Made by a program: the position numbers and the translations under genes. From NCBI RefSeq assembly GCF_024806495.1, contig NZ_JANUFF010000002.1:372001-436000 (forward strand): a DNA stretch of 64,000 bases, in the 5' to 3' direction. The notes beneath the pieces were generated by a model. The model was not told the origin of the DNA. It did not search any database and worked only from the letters and a program-made list of their open reading frames with translations. This document shows, in pieces, positions 37,675 through 46,800 of this stretch (positions within the stretch are counted from its first letter, which is position 1; each line of letters starts with the position of its first letter). The DNA comes from Chryseobacterium sp. JUb7. GTDB lineage: Bacteria; Bacteroidota; Bacteroidia; Flavobacteriales; Weeksellaceae.

Positions 37675-39714
37675 ATGAAAAATCAATCACAAACATTGTT
37701 TCAAAAAGATTTGGTGAACGAAGCCATTAAACAGTCTTTCGTTAAACTGAATCCGAAAATCATGTTTAAAAATCCTGTCATGTTTCTGGTAGAAATCGGA
37801 ACAGTGGTCATGCTTATCGTAAGCTTATTCAGCTTAACAGGAAACCAGTCACAAGGCAGTTTTACATATAATTTCCTGGTGTTTATCATTTTATTTTTCA
37901 CTGTTTTATTTGCCAATTTCGCAGAAGCCATCGCAGAAGCAAGAGGAAAAGCTCAGGCAGACACCTTGAGAAAAACCCGTGAAGAAACTCCTGCAAAAGT
38001 AGTTGTAGACAACAAACAGGGATTTCAGGTAGAAACCGTTTTAAAAAAATCTGCCGACATGAAACTGGGCGATATCTTCCTTTGCGAATCCGGCGACCAA
38101 ATCCCGATGGATGGAGAAATTATCGAGGGTTTAGCTACTATCGACGAATCGGCCATCACCGGAGAAAGTGCTCCCGTAATTCGTGAAGCAGGAGGTGACA
38201 AAAGCTCAGTAACAGGCGGAACAAAAGTACTTTCCGACAGAATCAAGGTAAAAGTAACAACCAAACCCGGAGAATCTTTCCTTGATAAAATGATTGCCCT
38301 TGTAGAAGGTGCTTCCAGACAGAAAACACCTAATGAAATCGCATTAACCATACTTTTAGCAGGGTTCACCCTCACATTCATAATAGTTACAGTTACTCTT
38401 AAACCTTTTGCAGATTATTCGCAGACGCCGATCACCATTGCGGCATTTATATCACTTTTCGTTTGTTTGATTCCCACAACGATTGGCGGTCTGCTTTCTG
38501 CAATCGGAATCGCTGGGATGGACAGAGCCCTGAGAGCCAACGTCATCACAAAAAGTGGTAAGGCCGTTGAAACAGCCGGAGATATTGATGTTTTGCTGCT
38601 TGATAAAACAGGAACTATCACGATTGGAAACCGTAAAGCCACACAATTTCACCCTTCCAACGGAATTCAGATTGATGAATTTATAAAAGCTTCGGCATTG
38701 AGTTCTGTAGCCGATGAAACGCCGGAAGGGAAATCCATTATAGAATTAAGCCAGTTAAAATCTGAAGATTTACTCGTTCCCAACCCTGTTTATATCGATT
38801 TTACGGCTGAAACCAGAACTTCAGGTATTGATTTTGAAAACACAAGAATTCGAAAAGGAGCTTACGACACGATTAAAAAACTGACTGAAAAAGCAGGAAA
38901 TATTTTCCCTCCTGAAACCCAGGAAGCCACAACAAAAATTTCTGAAAATGGCGGAACTCCGTTAGTTGTTTCCGTAAATGAAAAAGTCTGGGGCGTGATT
39001 GAACTTCAGGATATCATCAAAACCGGGATTCAGGAACGTTTCCAAAGATTGAGAAAAATGGGTGTGAAAACAGTAATGGTGACGGGTGACAATCCTTTAA
39101 CTGCAAAATTTATCGCTGAAAAAGCAGGAGTGGACGATTTTATCGCAGAAGCCAAGCCTGAAGATAAGATGAACTACATCAAAAAAGAACAGCAGGAAGG
39201 AAAATTGGTTGCGATGATGGGTGACGGAACGAATGACGCTCCTGCTCTTGCTCAAGCCGACGTTGGTGTTGCCATGAACAGCGGAACTCAGGCTGCCAAA
39301 GAAGCCGGAAACATGGTGGATCTGGATAATGATCCAACAAAATTAATTGAGATTGTGGAAATCGGAAAACAATTATTGATGACTCGCGGAACATTGACAA
39401 CTTTCAGTATTGCGAATGATGTTGCTAAATATTTTGCCATTATTCCGGCGTTGTTTATCACCTTTATTCCAGCCCTTCAAAAGCTGAATATTATGAATCT
39501 TCACAGTCCGGAATCAGCGATTTTATCAGCGATTATCTTTAATGCGATTATTATTCCTTTCCTGATTCCACTAGCTTTGAAAGGCGTTGCTTACAAACCG
39601 ATCGGAGCAAGTGCATTATTAAGAAGAAATCTTTTAATCTACGGTTTAGGCGGAATTATCGTTCCATTCATCGGAATAAAATTAATTGACTTATTGATCA
39701 GTTTGTTCTTTTAG
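37675..39714 (+). CDS. kdpB: Potassium-transporting ATPase, ATP-binding subunit KdpB
   Basis: The 679-residue P-type ATPase has the phosphorylated Asp310 in DKTGT, the TGES actuator motif (ITGESAP), the hinge [16 protein letters not shown] and about seven membrane spans. It hydrolyses ATP to drive K+ uptake through KdpA. Length is typical. It follows kdpA after a 131-base gap that carries a short repeat. Confidence 0.98.
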   Translation: MKNQSQTLFQKDLVNEAIKQSFVKLNPKIMFKNPVMFLVEIGTVVMLIVSLFSLTGNQSQGSFTYNFLVFIILFFTVLFANFAEAIAEARGKAQADTLRKTREETPAKVVVDNKQGFQVETVLKKSADMKLGDIFLCESGDQIPMDGEIIEGLATIDESAITGESAPVIREAGGDKSSVTGGTKVLSDRIKVKVTTKPGESFLDKMIALVEGASRQKTPNEIALTILLAGFTLTFIIVTVTLKPFADYSQTPITIAAFISLFVCLIPTTIGGLLSAIGIAGMDRALRANVITKSGKAVETAGDIDVLLLDKTGTITIGNRKATQFHPSNGIQIDEFIKASALSSVADETPEGKSIIELSQLKSEDLLVPNPVYIDFTAETRTSGIDFENTRIRKGAYDTIKKLTEKAGNIFPPETQEATTKISENGGTPLVVSVNEKVWGVIELQDIIKTGIQERFQRLRKMGVKTVMVTGDNPLTAKFIAEKAGVDDFIAEAKPEDKMNYIKKEQQEGKLVAMMGDGTNDAPALAQADVGVAMNSGTQAAKEAGNMVDLDNDPTKLIEIVEIGKQLLMTRGTLTTFSIANDVAKYFAIIPALFITFIPALQKLNIMNLHSPESAILSAIIFNAIIIPFLIPLALKGVAYKPIGASALLRRNLLIYGLGGIIVPFIGIKLIDLLISLFF

Positions 39715-39715
39715 G

Positions 39716-39790
39716 CTGGGAGTTTGAAGCTGGAGGCGGGAAGTTTAAAACACACTGCAAAACTTCCATCATCCCTCTCCTATCTTCCAT
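39716..39790. repeat. Palindromic GGAAGTTT/AAACTTCC element between kdpB and kdpC
   Basis: Purine-rich GCTGGGAGTTTGAAGCTGG at 39715-39733, then GGAAGTTT (39739-39746) with its inverted copy AAACTTCC (39760-39767) and pyrimidine-rich CTTCCAT motifs up to 39790. Related to the elements at 30756 and 43179. Confidence 0.5.
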
Positions 39791-39818
39791 CCGTTTAACT
39801 TAAAAATTTTAATTCAAA

Positions 39819-40367
39819 ATGAAAAATCATATTCTATCAGCACTAAGATTATCTCTTGTCATGCTCGTTATCGTTGGAATTTATTTAGGTATTGTTTACG
39901 CGGGTTCTAAAGTTTTACCAACGCAGGGCAATGCAGAAATTATCAATTATAAAGGTCAAAAATTCTATGCTAATATCGGACAGAATTTTACATCTCCAAA
40001 ATATTTTCACGGCCGTCCGTCTGCAGTAGATTACAATGCAGCAGGAAGCGCGGGAAGTAACAAAGGACCAAGCAATGAAGAATACTTACACGTGGTTCAG
40101 AAAAGAATTGACACGTTGAAAATGCAAAATCCTGAGATGGAAAATGTAAAAGTTCCTGTGGAATTGGTGACTGCAAGCGGAAGTGGTCTCGATCCGGATA
40201 TTTCTCCGGAAGGTGCTTCTTATCAAGTGAAAAGAATTGCGAAAGTGAGAAATATTTCTGTTGAAAAAATCGAAAATTTAATTAAAAATCAAACGGAAAC
40301 TTCACTTTTTGGACCTTCTAAAGTCAATGTTTTGAAATTGAATATTGCTTTGGATCAACTTCAATAA
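39819..40367 (+). CDS. kdpC: Potassium-transporting ATPase subunit KdpC
   Basis: The 182-residue protein has one N-terminal membrane span (about 8-30) and the conserved periplasmic KdpC motifs 'FHGRPSAVDYNAAGSAGSN' and 'ASGSGLDPDISPEGA'. KdpC is needed for assembly and K+ affinity of the Kdp complex. Length is normal. Confidence 0.97.
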   Translation: MKNHILSALRLSLVMLVIVGIYLGIVYAGSKVLPTQGNAEIINYKGQKFYANIGQNFTSPKYFHGRPSAVDYNAAGSAGSNKGPSNEEYLHVVQKRIDTLKMQNPEMENVKVPVELVTASGSGLDPDISPEGASYQVKRIAKVRNISVEKIENLIKNQTETSLFGPSKVNVLKLNIALDQLQ

Positions 40368-40515
40368 TTTCTTTTGTCTTGAAACAAAAGAAACAAAAGT
40401 TCAAGACTTGGATTTGTCGGCTAAAAATTATTTCTGTTCTCTAAAAATTCTAAAACTCGCGCGGATTGCATATTTGGTTTAGTAACAATTTTTTGTCCCG
40501 CGCTCAAACAATAGA
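40368..40515. repeat. Composite hairpin/repeat element after kdpC
   Basis: A perfect 10-bp hairpin, TTTCTTTTGT (40368-40377) with ACAAAAGAAA (40384-40393), starts just after the kdpC stop, followed by 'GTTCAAGACTTGGATTTGTC' and a GC-rich inverted pair (CGCGCGG near 40458-40464 and CCCGCGC near 40498-40504). The whole looks like an extragenic repeat of Chryseobacterium type. The first hairpin lacks a T tract, so it is not a clear terminator. Confidence 0.5.
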
Positions 40516-40620
40516 ATTTTCTTAACGTTCACAGAATTAATTTTCTTAACGCCTCCAACTCCTAAGTCATTAAAAAAAACTCTTTCCAATTAACATCACA
40601 CATTGTTATCAATTTATATA

Positions 40621-41988
40621 ATGAAATCAAAAACTATTCAAGCCGTTCTTTTATTAGGATTATTTGCTTTAAAGCCTATGAAAGCTCAGGAAATAAAACA
40701 AGATTCTATCTCCTTGACACCTAAAGATTCTTTAAAGACAAATGATTCTAAAATTCCTTTTGACGGCTATGACCTGACTTGGATCAACGGGCAAAACCGA
40801 CAGACAGACTTTCCTTTAACTTTAAAAGATAAGGATGGAGAAACAATTTTAACGGGTGTAACTTACGTTGACGCATACTACAACTACGATTTCCGAAATC
40901 CGAAAGATAATACCCATACTGTTTCTTCCGCCATCGGTCGTTCCAACGAATTTACAATTAATATGGCAAGTATCGGATTAGAAACTAATTACAAAAATAT
41001 GATCGGCCGTTTGTGGCTTCAATTCGGACAGATGGGTTCAATAGTTCAGGATCTTGACGGAACTTTAAACCACGGTAAAAATACCAGTGGAAGCAATTTA
41101 AAATATATCAGAGAAGCGGCGGCAGGTTATCATTTCAACGTCATGCATGGTTTGAATGTAGAAGCCGGAATTTTTATGAGCTACATCGGCTTAGAAAGTT
41201 ATGTTTTAGGCGAAAACTGGAATTATCAGAGAAGTTTGCCGTGTGATTTTACACCTTTCTATTTTCAGGGAGCGAGAATTCAGGCCTATCCTTCGAAGAA
41301 ATACAAGGTCGAACTTTGGGTTTTAAATGGGTGGCAAACCTACAATTCCTGGAACAAAGGTCTTGGGTTGGGTGTTTCCAATTACTACCGTCCTAATGAA
41401 AATCTACAATTGGTTGCCAATTTTTATTTAAACGGAAAAGATACAAGAAATAATCCCGATATTCGTCGTTTTCACCATGATCACAGTGTTGTTGCAAGAT
41501 ATTTCCACAATAAAGAAAGCAATGGCTTGTCACAGGCTGCATTCAGTATCAACAACCATTACGGATTCCAAAACGGTGGCGGTTTGAAGGCTAAAGACAA
41601 TTACATGATCGGAACTTCAGTTGCCAACAGACTTTGGTTTCATCATAATAAAATTGCCTTAACACTGCGAGGTGATGCGATCTCAAATCCAGGAGCATAT
41701 TTAGCATTTTCTCCTTCTCCGGTTCCTAATAATGATTTTAATGATGCTTTAGCAAAAGGTGAAAAATTGAAAATGTTTCAAGGGACAGCAACGATTGACT
41801 TAATGCCCAACCAATTTGTAACTTTCAGATTAGAATACGGATTCAGAAAAAGTAACATCCCATACTTTGCAGGGCCACAAGGAACAACCAGCCCCGATGG
41901 ATGGGTAGATACACCTGTTGATTCGTGGAGACCGGATCTTCGAAAATCAGACAGCAGATTGACGCTAGCTGTAATGTTCAGACTTTAA
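40621..41988 (+). CDS. Outer-membrane porin-like beta-barrel, Kdp-associated copy 1
   Basis: From the ATG at 40621 the product has 455 residues (an upstream ATG at 40603 would add six without improving the signal peptide). Signal peptide about 1-21 (LKPMKA-QE), then an OmpBBP-2-like barrel with alternating aromatic strands ('YVDAYYNYDFRNPKDN', 'IGLETNYKNMIGRLWLQFG', 'YFQGARIQAYPSKKYKVELWVLNGW') and a C-terminal strand ending in 'AVMFRL'. Such porins are found within kdp loci of Bacteroidota; a role in letting K+ cross the outer membrane is plausible but not shown. Confidence 0.8.
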   Translation: MKSKTIQAVLLLGLFALKPMKAQEIKQDSISLTPKDSLKTNDSKIPFDGYDLTWINGQNRQTDFPLTLKDKDGETILTGVTYVDAYYNYDFRNPKDNTHTVSSAIGRSNEFTINMASIGLETNYKNMIGRLWLQFGQMGSIVQDLDGTLNHGKNTSGSNLKYIREAAAGYHFNVMHGLNVEAGIFMSYIGLESYVLGENWNYQRSLPCDFTPFYFQGARIQAYPSKKYKVELWVLNGWQTYNSWNKGLGLGVSNYYRPNENLQLVANFYLNGKDTRNNPDIRRFHHDHSVVARYFHNKESNGLSQAAFSINNHYGFQNGGGLKAKDNYMIGTSVANRLWFHHNKIALTLRGDAISNPGAYLAFSPSPVPNNDFNDALAKGEKLKMFQGTATIDLMPNQFVTFRLEYGFRKSNIPYFAGPQGTTSPDGWVDTPVDSWRPDLRKSDSRLTLAVMFRL

Positions 41989-42089
41989 AGCATGTATGTG
42001 ATTAAATTTTGATACTCTAAATAAGCTCGAAATGATTAATTTTTAATTGTTTCGGGCTATTAAAACAAACTTATATTAGAAATTTGAAA

Positions 42090-43175
42090 ATGAGAAACAC
42101 TATTGTCATAGGAATCATGTTAGGGATATTTTTTCCGAAGGCTCAATCTTCGGATTCACTGAAAATTGGCAATAAATTTACCTTTTCTGCTTATGCAGAA
42201 TTATTTTACACCTACGATTTTAATGAACCTGCCAATCATCACCGTCAGGATTTTTTGTACTCATACAACCGTCACAATGAGCTTAATCTGAATCTTGGTT
42301 TGATTAAAGGTTCTTATCAGAATGATCGCTTTCGGGCAAATCTGGCCTTGATGGCCGGAACTTATGCTCAGGACAATATGACTTCCGAGCAGGCAGCTTT
42401 ACGATATGTAAACGAAGCCAATATTGGAATTAAAATTTCAAAAACAAAAAATATTTGGATCGATGCCGGCATCATGCCTTCCCATATTGGTTGGGAAAGC
42501 GCAATCGGAAAAGATAACTTTAACCTTACCAGAAGTTTTGCGGCAGAAAATTCGCCATACTTTGAAACGGGAGCCAAAATTTCATACACTTCTGGTAATG
42601 GAAAATGGTTTTTAAGCGGGCTGGTTTTAAACGGATGGCAGCGGGTCGCTAAAGCTGAGGGCAACCAAAGCCTTTCTTTTGGACATCAGGTTACTTACAA
42701 ACCTAATAACAAAATCACCCTTAACAGCAGTTCATTCATTGGAAATGATAAAACCAAAGAAGAGAAAAGAATGCGTTATTTTCATGATTTACATGGAAAT
42801 TTTCAACTGACAGAGCAATTTTCAACCCTGCTTGGTTTCGATATCGGAGCTGAACAGAAAGAAAAAGGAAGTAAAAGCTACAATATTTGGTATTCACCGA
42901 ATATTTTAATGAAATATCAATTGAATAATAAATGGACTTTAGCCGGAAGACTGGAATATTACAATGATAAAAACGGAGTAATCATAAAAACAGAAACACC
43001 CAACGGATTTCAGACTTTTGGATATTCTTTGAATGTGGATTATGCGATTTTTAAAAACGTGATTTTCCGTACAGAAGCCAGAGGATTTTCCTCTAAAGAT
43101 GCCATTTTTATGAAAAACAATGAATATAAACAGGGAAACTTTTTTATTACAACAAGTTTAGCAGCCTGGTTTTAA
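42090..43175 (+). CDS. Outer-membrane porin-like beta-barrel, Kdp-associated copy 2
   Basis: The ATG at 42090 gives 361 residues, with a signal peptide (about 1-19, FFPKAQS). Repeated barrel strands such as 'FSAYAELFYTYDFNEPANHH', 'IWIDAGIMPSHIGWESAIG' and 'WFLSGLVLNGWQRV' parallel those of the preceding porin, so the two are distant paralogues of the OmpBBP-2 type. The C-terminus ends in Phe (LAAWF), as in barrels recognised by BAM. It lies between the first porin and the KdpD-like gene; function is inferred only from place. Confidence 0.8.
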   Translation: MRNTIVIGIMLGIFFPKAQSSDSLKIGNKFTFSAYAELFYTYDFNEPANHHRQDFLYSYNRHNELNLNLGLIKGSYQNDRFRANLALMAGTYAQDNMTSEQAALRYVNEANIGIKISKTKNIWIDAGIMPSHIGWESAIGKDNFNLTRSFAAENSPYFETGAKISYTSGNGKWFLSGLVLNGWQRVAKAEGNQSLSFGHQVTYKPNNKITLNSSSFIGNDKTKEEKRMRYFHDLHGNFQLTEQFSTLLGFDIGAEQKEKGSKSYNIWYSPNILMKYQLNNKWTLAGRLEYYNDKNGVIIKTETPNGFQTFGYSLNVDYAIFKNVIFRTEARGFSSKDAIFMKNNEYKQGNFFITTSLAAWF

Positions 43176-43178
43176 TAA

Positions 43179-43252
43179 GCTGGAAGCCAGAGGCAGGAAG
43201 CTGAAAGTCACAATAAAGAACCTTTTTAACTTCCAAAACTCAAACTTCCAGC
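43179..43252. repeat. Palindromic GCTGGAAG/CTTCCAGC element
   Basis: GCTGGAAG (43179-43186) is inverted at CTTCCAGC (43245-43252), with further GGAAG and CTTCC motifs inside. Third member of the palindrome family seen at 30756 and 39716; sits directly before the KdpD-like gene. Confidence 0.55.
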
Positions 43253-43259
43253 CATAATT

Positions 43260-44405
43260 ATGTTTCAGAAAATTAAATTAAAAAGAATAAAATCAATGTC
43301 ATCAGCAACCGATTTTTTAGAACTGATTCAAAAATCCCGAAAAGGAAAATTTAAAATTTACATCGGAATGAGCGCCGGCGTAGGAAAAACTTTTCGTATG
43401 CTTCAGGAAGCTCAGGCTCTTTTGCGAAACGGCATTGATGTGAAGATTGGTTATATCGAAACCCACAAAAGAGAAGAAACCGAAGCTTTGGTTGAAGGAA
43501 TTCCGGAAATTCCGAGAAGATCGTCTTTTTATAAGGGGAAAAATCTGGAGGAAATGGATCTTCAAGCCATTATTAACGCTCATCCAGAGGTTGTTTTAGT
43601 GGACGAATTGGCTCATACCAATATTGAAGGTTCTAAGAATAAAAAAAGATGGCAGGATGTTCTGGAAATTCTCGACAACGGAATCAACGTGATCAGTGCG
43701 ATGAATATTCAGCATATTGAAAGTTTAAATGAAGAAGTCAAGAAAATAACAGGAATTGAAGTAGCAGAAAGAGTTCCCGATAAAATTTTAGCTCTTGCGG
43801 ATGAAGTGGTGAATATTGATTTAACCGCTGATGAACTTTTAACAAGATTGAAAGAAGGGAAAATTTATAAAAAAGAAAAAATTCAAACAGCTTTAAATAA
43901 TTTCTTCCAAAGCGGGCATATTTTGCAACTCCGTGAATTAGCGTTAAAAGAGGTTGCCACTCACGTTGAAAGAAAAGTAGAAACGGAAATTAAAACTGAA
44001 AATTTTAAACCTATAAAATTTCTTGCCTGTATAAGCAGTAACGATAAAATTGCGAAAAATATCATTCGGAAAACCGCAAGATTAGCAAGCTATTACAACA
44101 GCCCGTGGACGGTTTTGTATATTCAGCGACCTGCAGAAAATCCTGAAAAAATAGCATTGAACAAACAACGTTATTTAATTAATAATTTTAATTTAGCACA
44201 AGAATTGGGAGCAAAAGTGATCCGGCTGAAGGAAAACAGTGTCCATAAAGGAATTTTAGATTACGTCATCGAGCACAATATTACAACAGTCTGTATCGGA
44301 AAACCTCACGCCCATTTACTACAGAGGATTTTTGGCTACAGCTGGATTTACACCCTGATGAACCGATTGAATGAGAGACAGATTGACATTATTATTTTAT
44401 CTTAA
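43260..44405 (+). CDS. kdpD: Stand-alone KdpD sensor module (KdpD + Usp domains, no kinase)
   Basis: The 381-residue protein corresponds to the cytosolic N-terminal half of KdpD: a KdpD domain (about 29-240) with Walker A GMSAGVGKT (36-44) and Walker B 'VVLVDELAHTN', then a universal-stress-protein domain (about 253-381). The membrane segments and histidine kinase of full KdpD (about 890 residues in Escherichia coli) are absent and the frame ends cleanly, so this is not a recent truncation. A separate kinase begins six bases downstream. Truncated KdpD proteins are known in some other lineages. The start may instead be the ATG at 43296 (MSSATDF). Confidence 0.9.
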   Translation: MFQKIKLKRIKSMSSATDFLELIQKSRKGKFKIYIGMSAGVGKTFRMLQEAQALLRNGIDVKIGYIETHKREETEALVEGIPEIPRRSSFYKGKNLEEMDLQAIINAHPEVVLVDELAHTNIEGSKNKKRWQDVLEILDNGINVISAMNIQHIESLNEEVKKITGIEVAERVPDKILALADEVVNIDLTADELLTRLKEGKIYKKEKIQTALNNFFQSGHILQLRELALKEVATHVERKVETEIKTENFKPIKFLACISSNDKIAKNIIRKTARLASYYNSPWTVLYIQRPAENPEKIALNKQRYLINNFNLAQELGAKVIRLKENSVHKGILDYVIEHNITTVCIGKPHAHLLQRIFGYSWIYTLMNRLNERQIDIIILS

Positions 44406-44411
44406 AACACA

Positions 44412-46130
44412 ATGAAATTAAAAACTAAACTCACCTTAGGAGTCGGTCTTCTGTTTGTTCTGATTGTTTTACTGTCAGTAATCGGGTCTGTGTACATCAA
44501 CAAATTAAAATCTGACACAGAGAAAATTCTTACCGCCAATTATAACAGTATAGAATTCTCCAAAAATATGCTTTTGGCTTTAGATAAGATCAAAACCGAC
44601 AGCAGTGTTGCCATTAAGGATTTTCAGAAAAACAGTATTTTACAGGAAAAAAATCTAACTGAATTCGGAGAGAAAGAAGCCACCCAGAATCTTAATTTAC
44701 ATTTTAAAAGTTATCTGAAGCAACCTACAGAAGAGAAAGAAAAACTTATCCGTGAAGATTTGGTAACGATCATGTCTTTAAATATGAAAGGTATTGAACG
44801 AAAGAGTGATATTGCCATTATTACAGCAGAAAATGCCACTTTCTGGATTGTAAGTCTGGGTACCGTTTGTTTTTTAATTGCTTTCATTCTGTTATTCAAT
44901 CTTCCTCAAACCATTGCGGAACCAATCAACCAATTGACTTTCAGTATCCGACAGATTGCGAATAAAAATTATAACGAAAGAGTTCATTTTAAAGGCAGTG
45001 AAGAGTTCAATGATCTTGCGAATTCATTTAATATTATGGCCGAAAAGCTTCAGGAATATGAAAGCAGCACCCTATCCAAACAACTGATGGATAAAAAGCG
45101 TATTGAAACGCTGGTGAATAATATGCATGATGCTGTGATTGGTCTGGATGAAAATCATTTCATTTATATGATCAATGATGAAGCATTGAAAATCACCAAT
45201 CTGAACAAAGAAGAAATCATTGGAAAAACAGTTCATGAAGTTGCCGTAAACAATGATCTGGTAAGAGAATTATTAAAAAATATAGATCATCCGCAAAAAG
45301 ATCCTATTAAAATTGTTTCTGATAATAAAGAAAATTATTTTGAACAGGATATTATTCCGATTAATATTGTCAAGACCGGGGAAAAAGAAAAAAAATACAT
45401 CGGAAAAGTTATTTTACTAAGAAATATTACGCCTTTCAAAGAACTTGATTTTGCAAAAACCAATTTCATTGCCACCATTTCCCACGAATTAAAAACGCCG
45501 ATTTCTGCCATAAAAATGGGAGTTCAACTGCTCGGAAATCAAAAATTCGGAGCATTAAACGATCAGCAGCAGGAATTATTGAAAAGCATTAATGAAGACG
45601 GGCAGCGTTTGTTGAACATCACTGGAGAACTATTAAACCTATCACAGGTCGAAACCGGAAATATCCGTTTGAATATTGAAAACTGTTCACCAAAAGAGAT
45701 CGTTCAGACGGCAGTAAAAAATGTTGAAAAACTGGCGGAGCAGAAAAATATTTCAATCAGTACTCAATTTTTATTGAATGATGGCGATTTTGTTTCTGCA
45801 GATTTTGATAAAACCGTTTGGGTAATGAATAATTTTCTAAGCAATGCCATAAAACATTCTTTTCAGGATGAAAAAATAGAAATCTTAGTTGAAAAATTTG
45901 ATTCAGACATAAAATTCAGCATTACGGATACCGGAAAAGGAATTGATGAAAAATATCACCGTCAGATCTTTGACCGCTATTTTCAGGTTCCTGGAGAACA
46001 TCAGAACGGAACTGGGCTCGGGCTGGCTATTTCCAAAAATTTCATTGAAAAACAACATGGTAAAATTGGGGTAAAAAGCACATTGAATCAAGGTAGTACT
46101 TTTTATTTTACATTAAATTCAGCATCATAA
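44412..46130 (+). CDS. HAMP-PAS sensor histidine kinase paired with the KdpD module
   Basis: The 572-residue protein has two membrane spans (about 7-29 and 140-162) enclosing a helical sensor region, a HAMP linker (about 162-215), a PAS domain (about 228-335), a HisKA dimer domain with phospho-acceptor His358 (SHELKTP) and an ATPase domain with N box 'NNFLSNAIKHS', G1 'DTGKGI' and G2 'GTGLGLAIS'. With the KdpD-like gene six bases upstream they form a split KdpD. Its response regulator is probably the NtrC-type protein at 34024. Confidence 0.92.
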   Translation: MKLKTKLTLGVGLLFVLIVLLSVIGSVYINKLKSDTEKILTANYNSIEFSKNMLLALDKIKTDSSVAIKDFQKNSILQEKNLTEFGEKEATQNLNLHFKSYLKQPTEEKEKLIREDLVTIMSLNMKGIERKSDIAIITAENATFWIVSLGTVCFLIAFILLFNLPQTIAEPINQLTFSIRQIANKNYNERVHFKGSEEFNDLANSFNIMAEKLQEYESSTLSKQLMDKKRIETLVNNMHDAVIGLDENHFIYMINDEALKITNLNKEEIIGKTVHEVAVNNDLVRELLKNIDHPQKDPIKIVSDNKENYFEQDIIPINIVKTGEKEKKYIGKVILLRNITPFKELDFAKTNFIATISHELKTPISAIKMGVQLLGNQKFGALNDQQQELLKSINEDGQRLLNITGELLNLSQVETGNIRLNIENCSPKEIVQTAVKNVEKLAEQKNISISTQFLLNDGDFVSADFDKTVWVMNNFLSNAIKHSFQDEKIEILVEKFDSDIKFSITDTGKGIDEKYHRQIFDRYFQVPGEHQNGTGLGLAISKNFIEKQHGKIGVKSTLNQGSTFYFTLNSAS

Positions 46131-46151
46131 ATATTTGATAAGTCTTTTAAT

Positions 46152-46159
46152 TAAATTTG
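46152..46159 (+). promoter_or_regulatory. -7 promoter element of the 182-aa secreted protein gene
   Basis: TAAATTTG, exact TAnnTTTG, 18 bases before the ATG at 46178. It covers a possible upstream TTG start at 46157, which is therefore rejected. Confidence 0.55.
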
Positions 46160-46177
46160 CGAAAATTAAAAACAAAA

Positions 46178-46726
46178 ATGAAGTTCAAAATTTTCGTTAT
46201 CATTCTATTTATAGGTATATTAAATTTAAAAGCACAGCAAAAAAACTATATCGTTGATGAAATTGGTTGGGAATTGAATGTTCCGGACGGATTTAAAGTT
46301 ATTCCGGAGCCTAAAAAAGCTGCAAAAAAATCGCCCAATGGCAGAGTTGAAAAAATGATTTTTAAAAATGACAAACAAACTTCACTTTCGATACTTTATA
46401 TCAACTCACCACAAGATGTAAGTAAATTCAAAGACCACATTGAAGCTTTTGAGCAAAATTTCATTCAGAAAATTAAGGAAAAAGCTTCTGATATTTACAC
46501 CGAAAAAACAATTTCTGAAGAAAATTTTCAGGGATTAGATTTTCACAAATCTGCTTTTAAATTCGAGGGTGGAAATGATACGAAGCAATATTTCATTTTT
46601 TATTTCACTCAAATCAACCACCGGTATGTAATTTTTAATATTATTGCAGGAACTGATGAAGAAGTAAATAAAATGATGAAAATATTTGAGAATGAATCGA
46701 AATTTAAACAACAGACTAAAAGTTAA
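46178..46726 (+). CDS. Secreted protein of unknown function (182 aa)
   Basis: The product has a signal peptide (about 1-20, LNLKAQQ) and a soluble domain that starts 'VDEIGWELNVPDGFKVIPEP', a pattern reminiscent of PsbP-like proteins found in Bacteroidota, followed by mixed alpha/beta sequence ending 'EEVNKMMKIFENES'. It is likely periplasmic. I cannot assign a function. It has its own -7 box and stands just after the kinase gene, but there is no sign it belongs to the Kdp system. Confidence 0.75.
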   Translation: MKFKIFVIILFIGILNLKAQQKNYIVDEIGWELNVPDGFKVIPEPKKAAKKSPNGRVEKMIFKNDKQTSLSILYINSPQDVSKFKDHIEAFEQNFIQKIKEKASDIYTEKTISEENFQGLDFHKSAFKFEGGNDTKQYFIFYFTQINHRYVIFNIIAGTDEEVNKMMKIFENESKFKQQTKS

Positions 46727-46800
46727 TTTAAATTCAGCTTGCTTGTTTTTAAACAGTTTTATTATAAGTATCTTCGATTCATTAAAACTAATCGATACTT

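Noticed and set aside
46157..46177. Upstream TTG start for the 182-aa secreted protein.
   Set aside because: It lies inside an exact -7 box; the ATG at 46178 gives a proper signal peptide.
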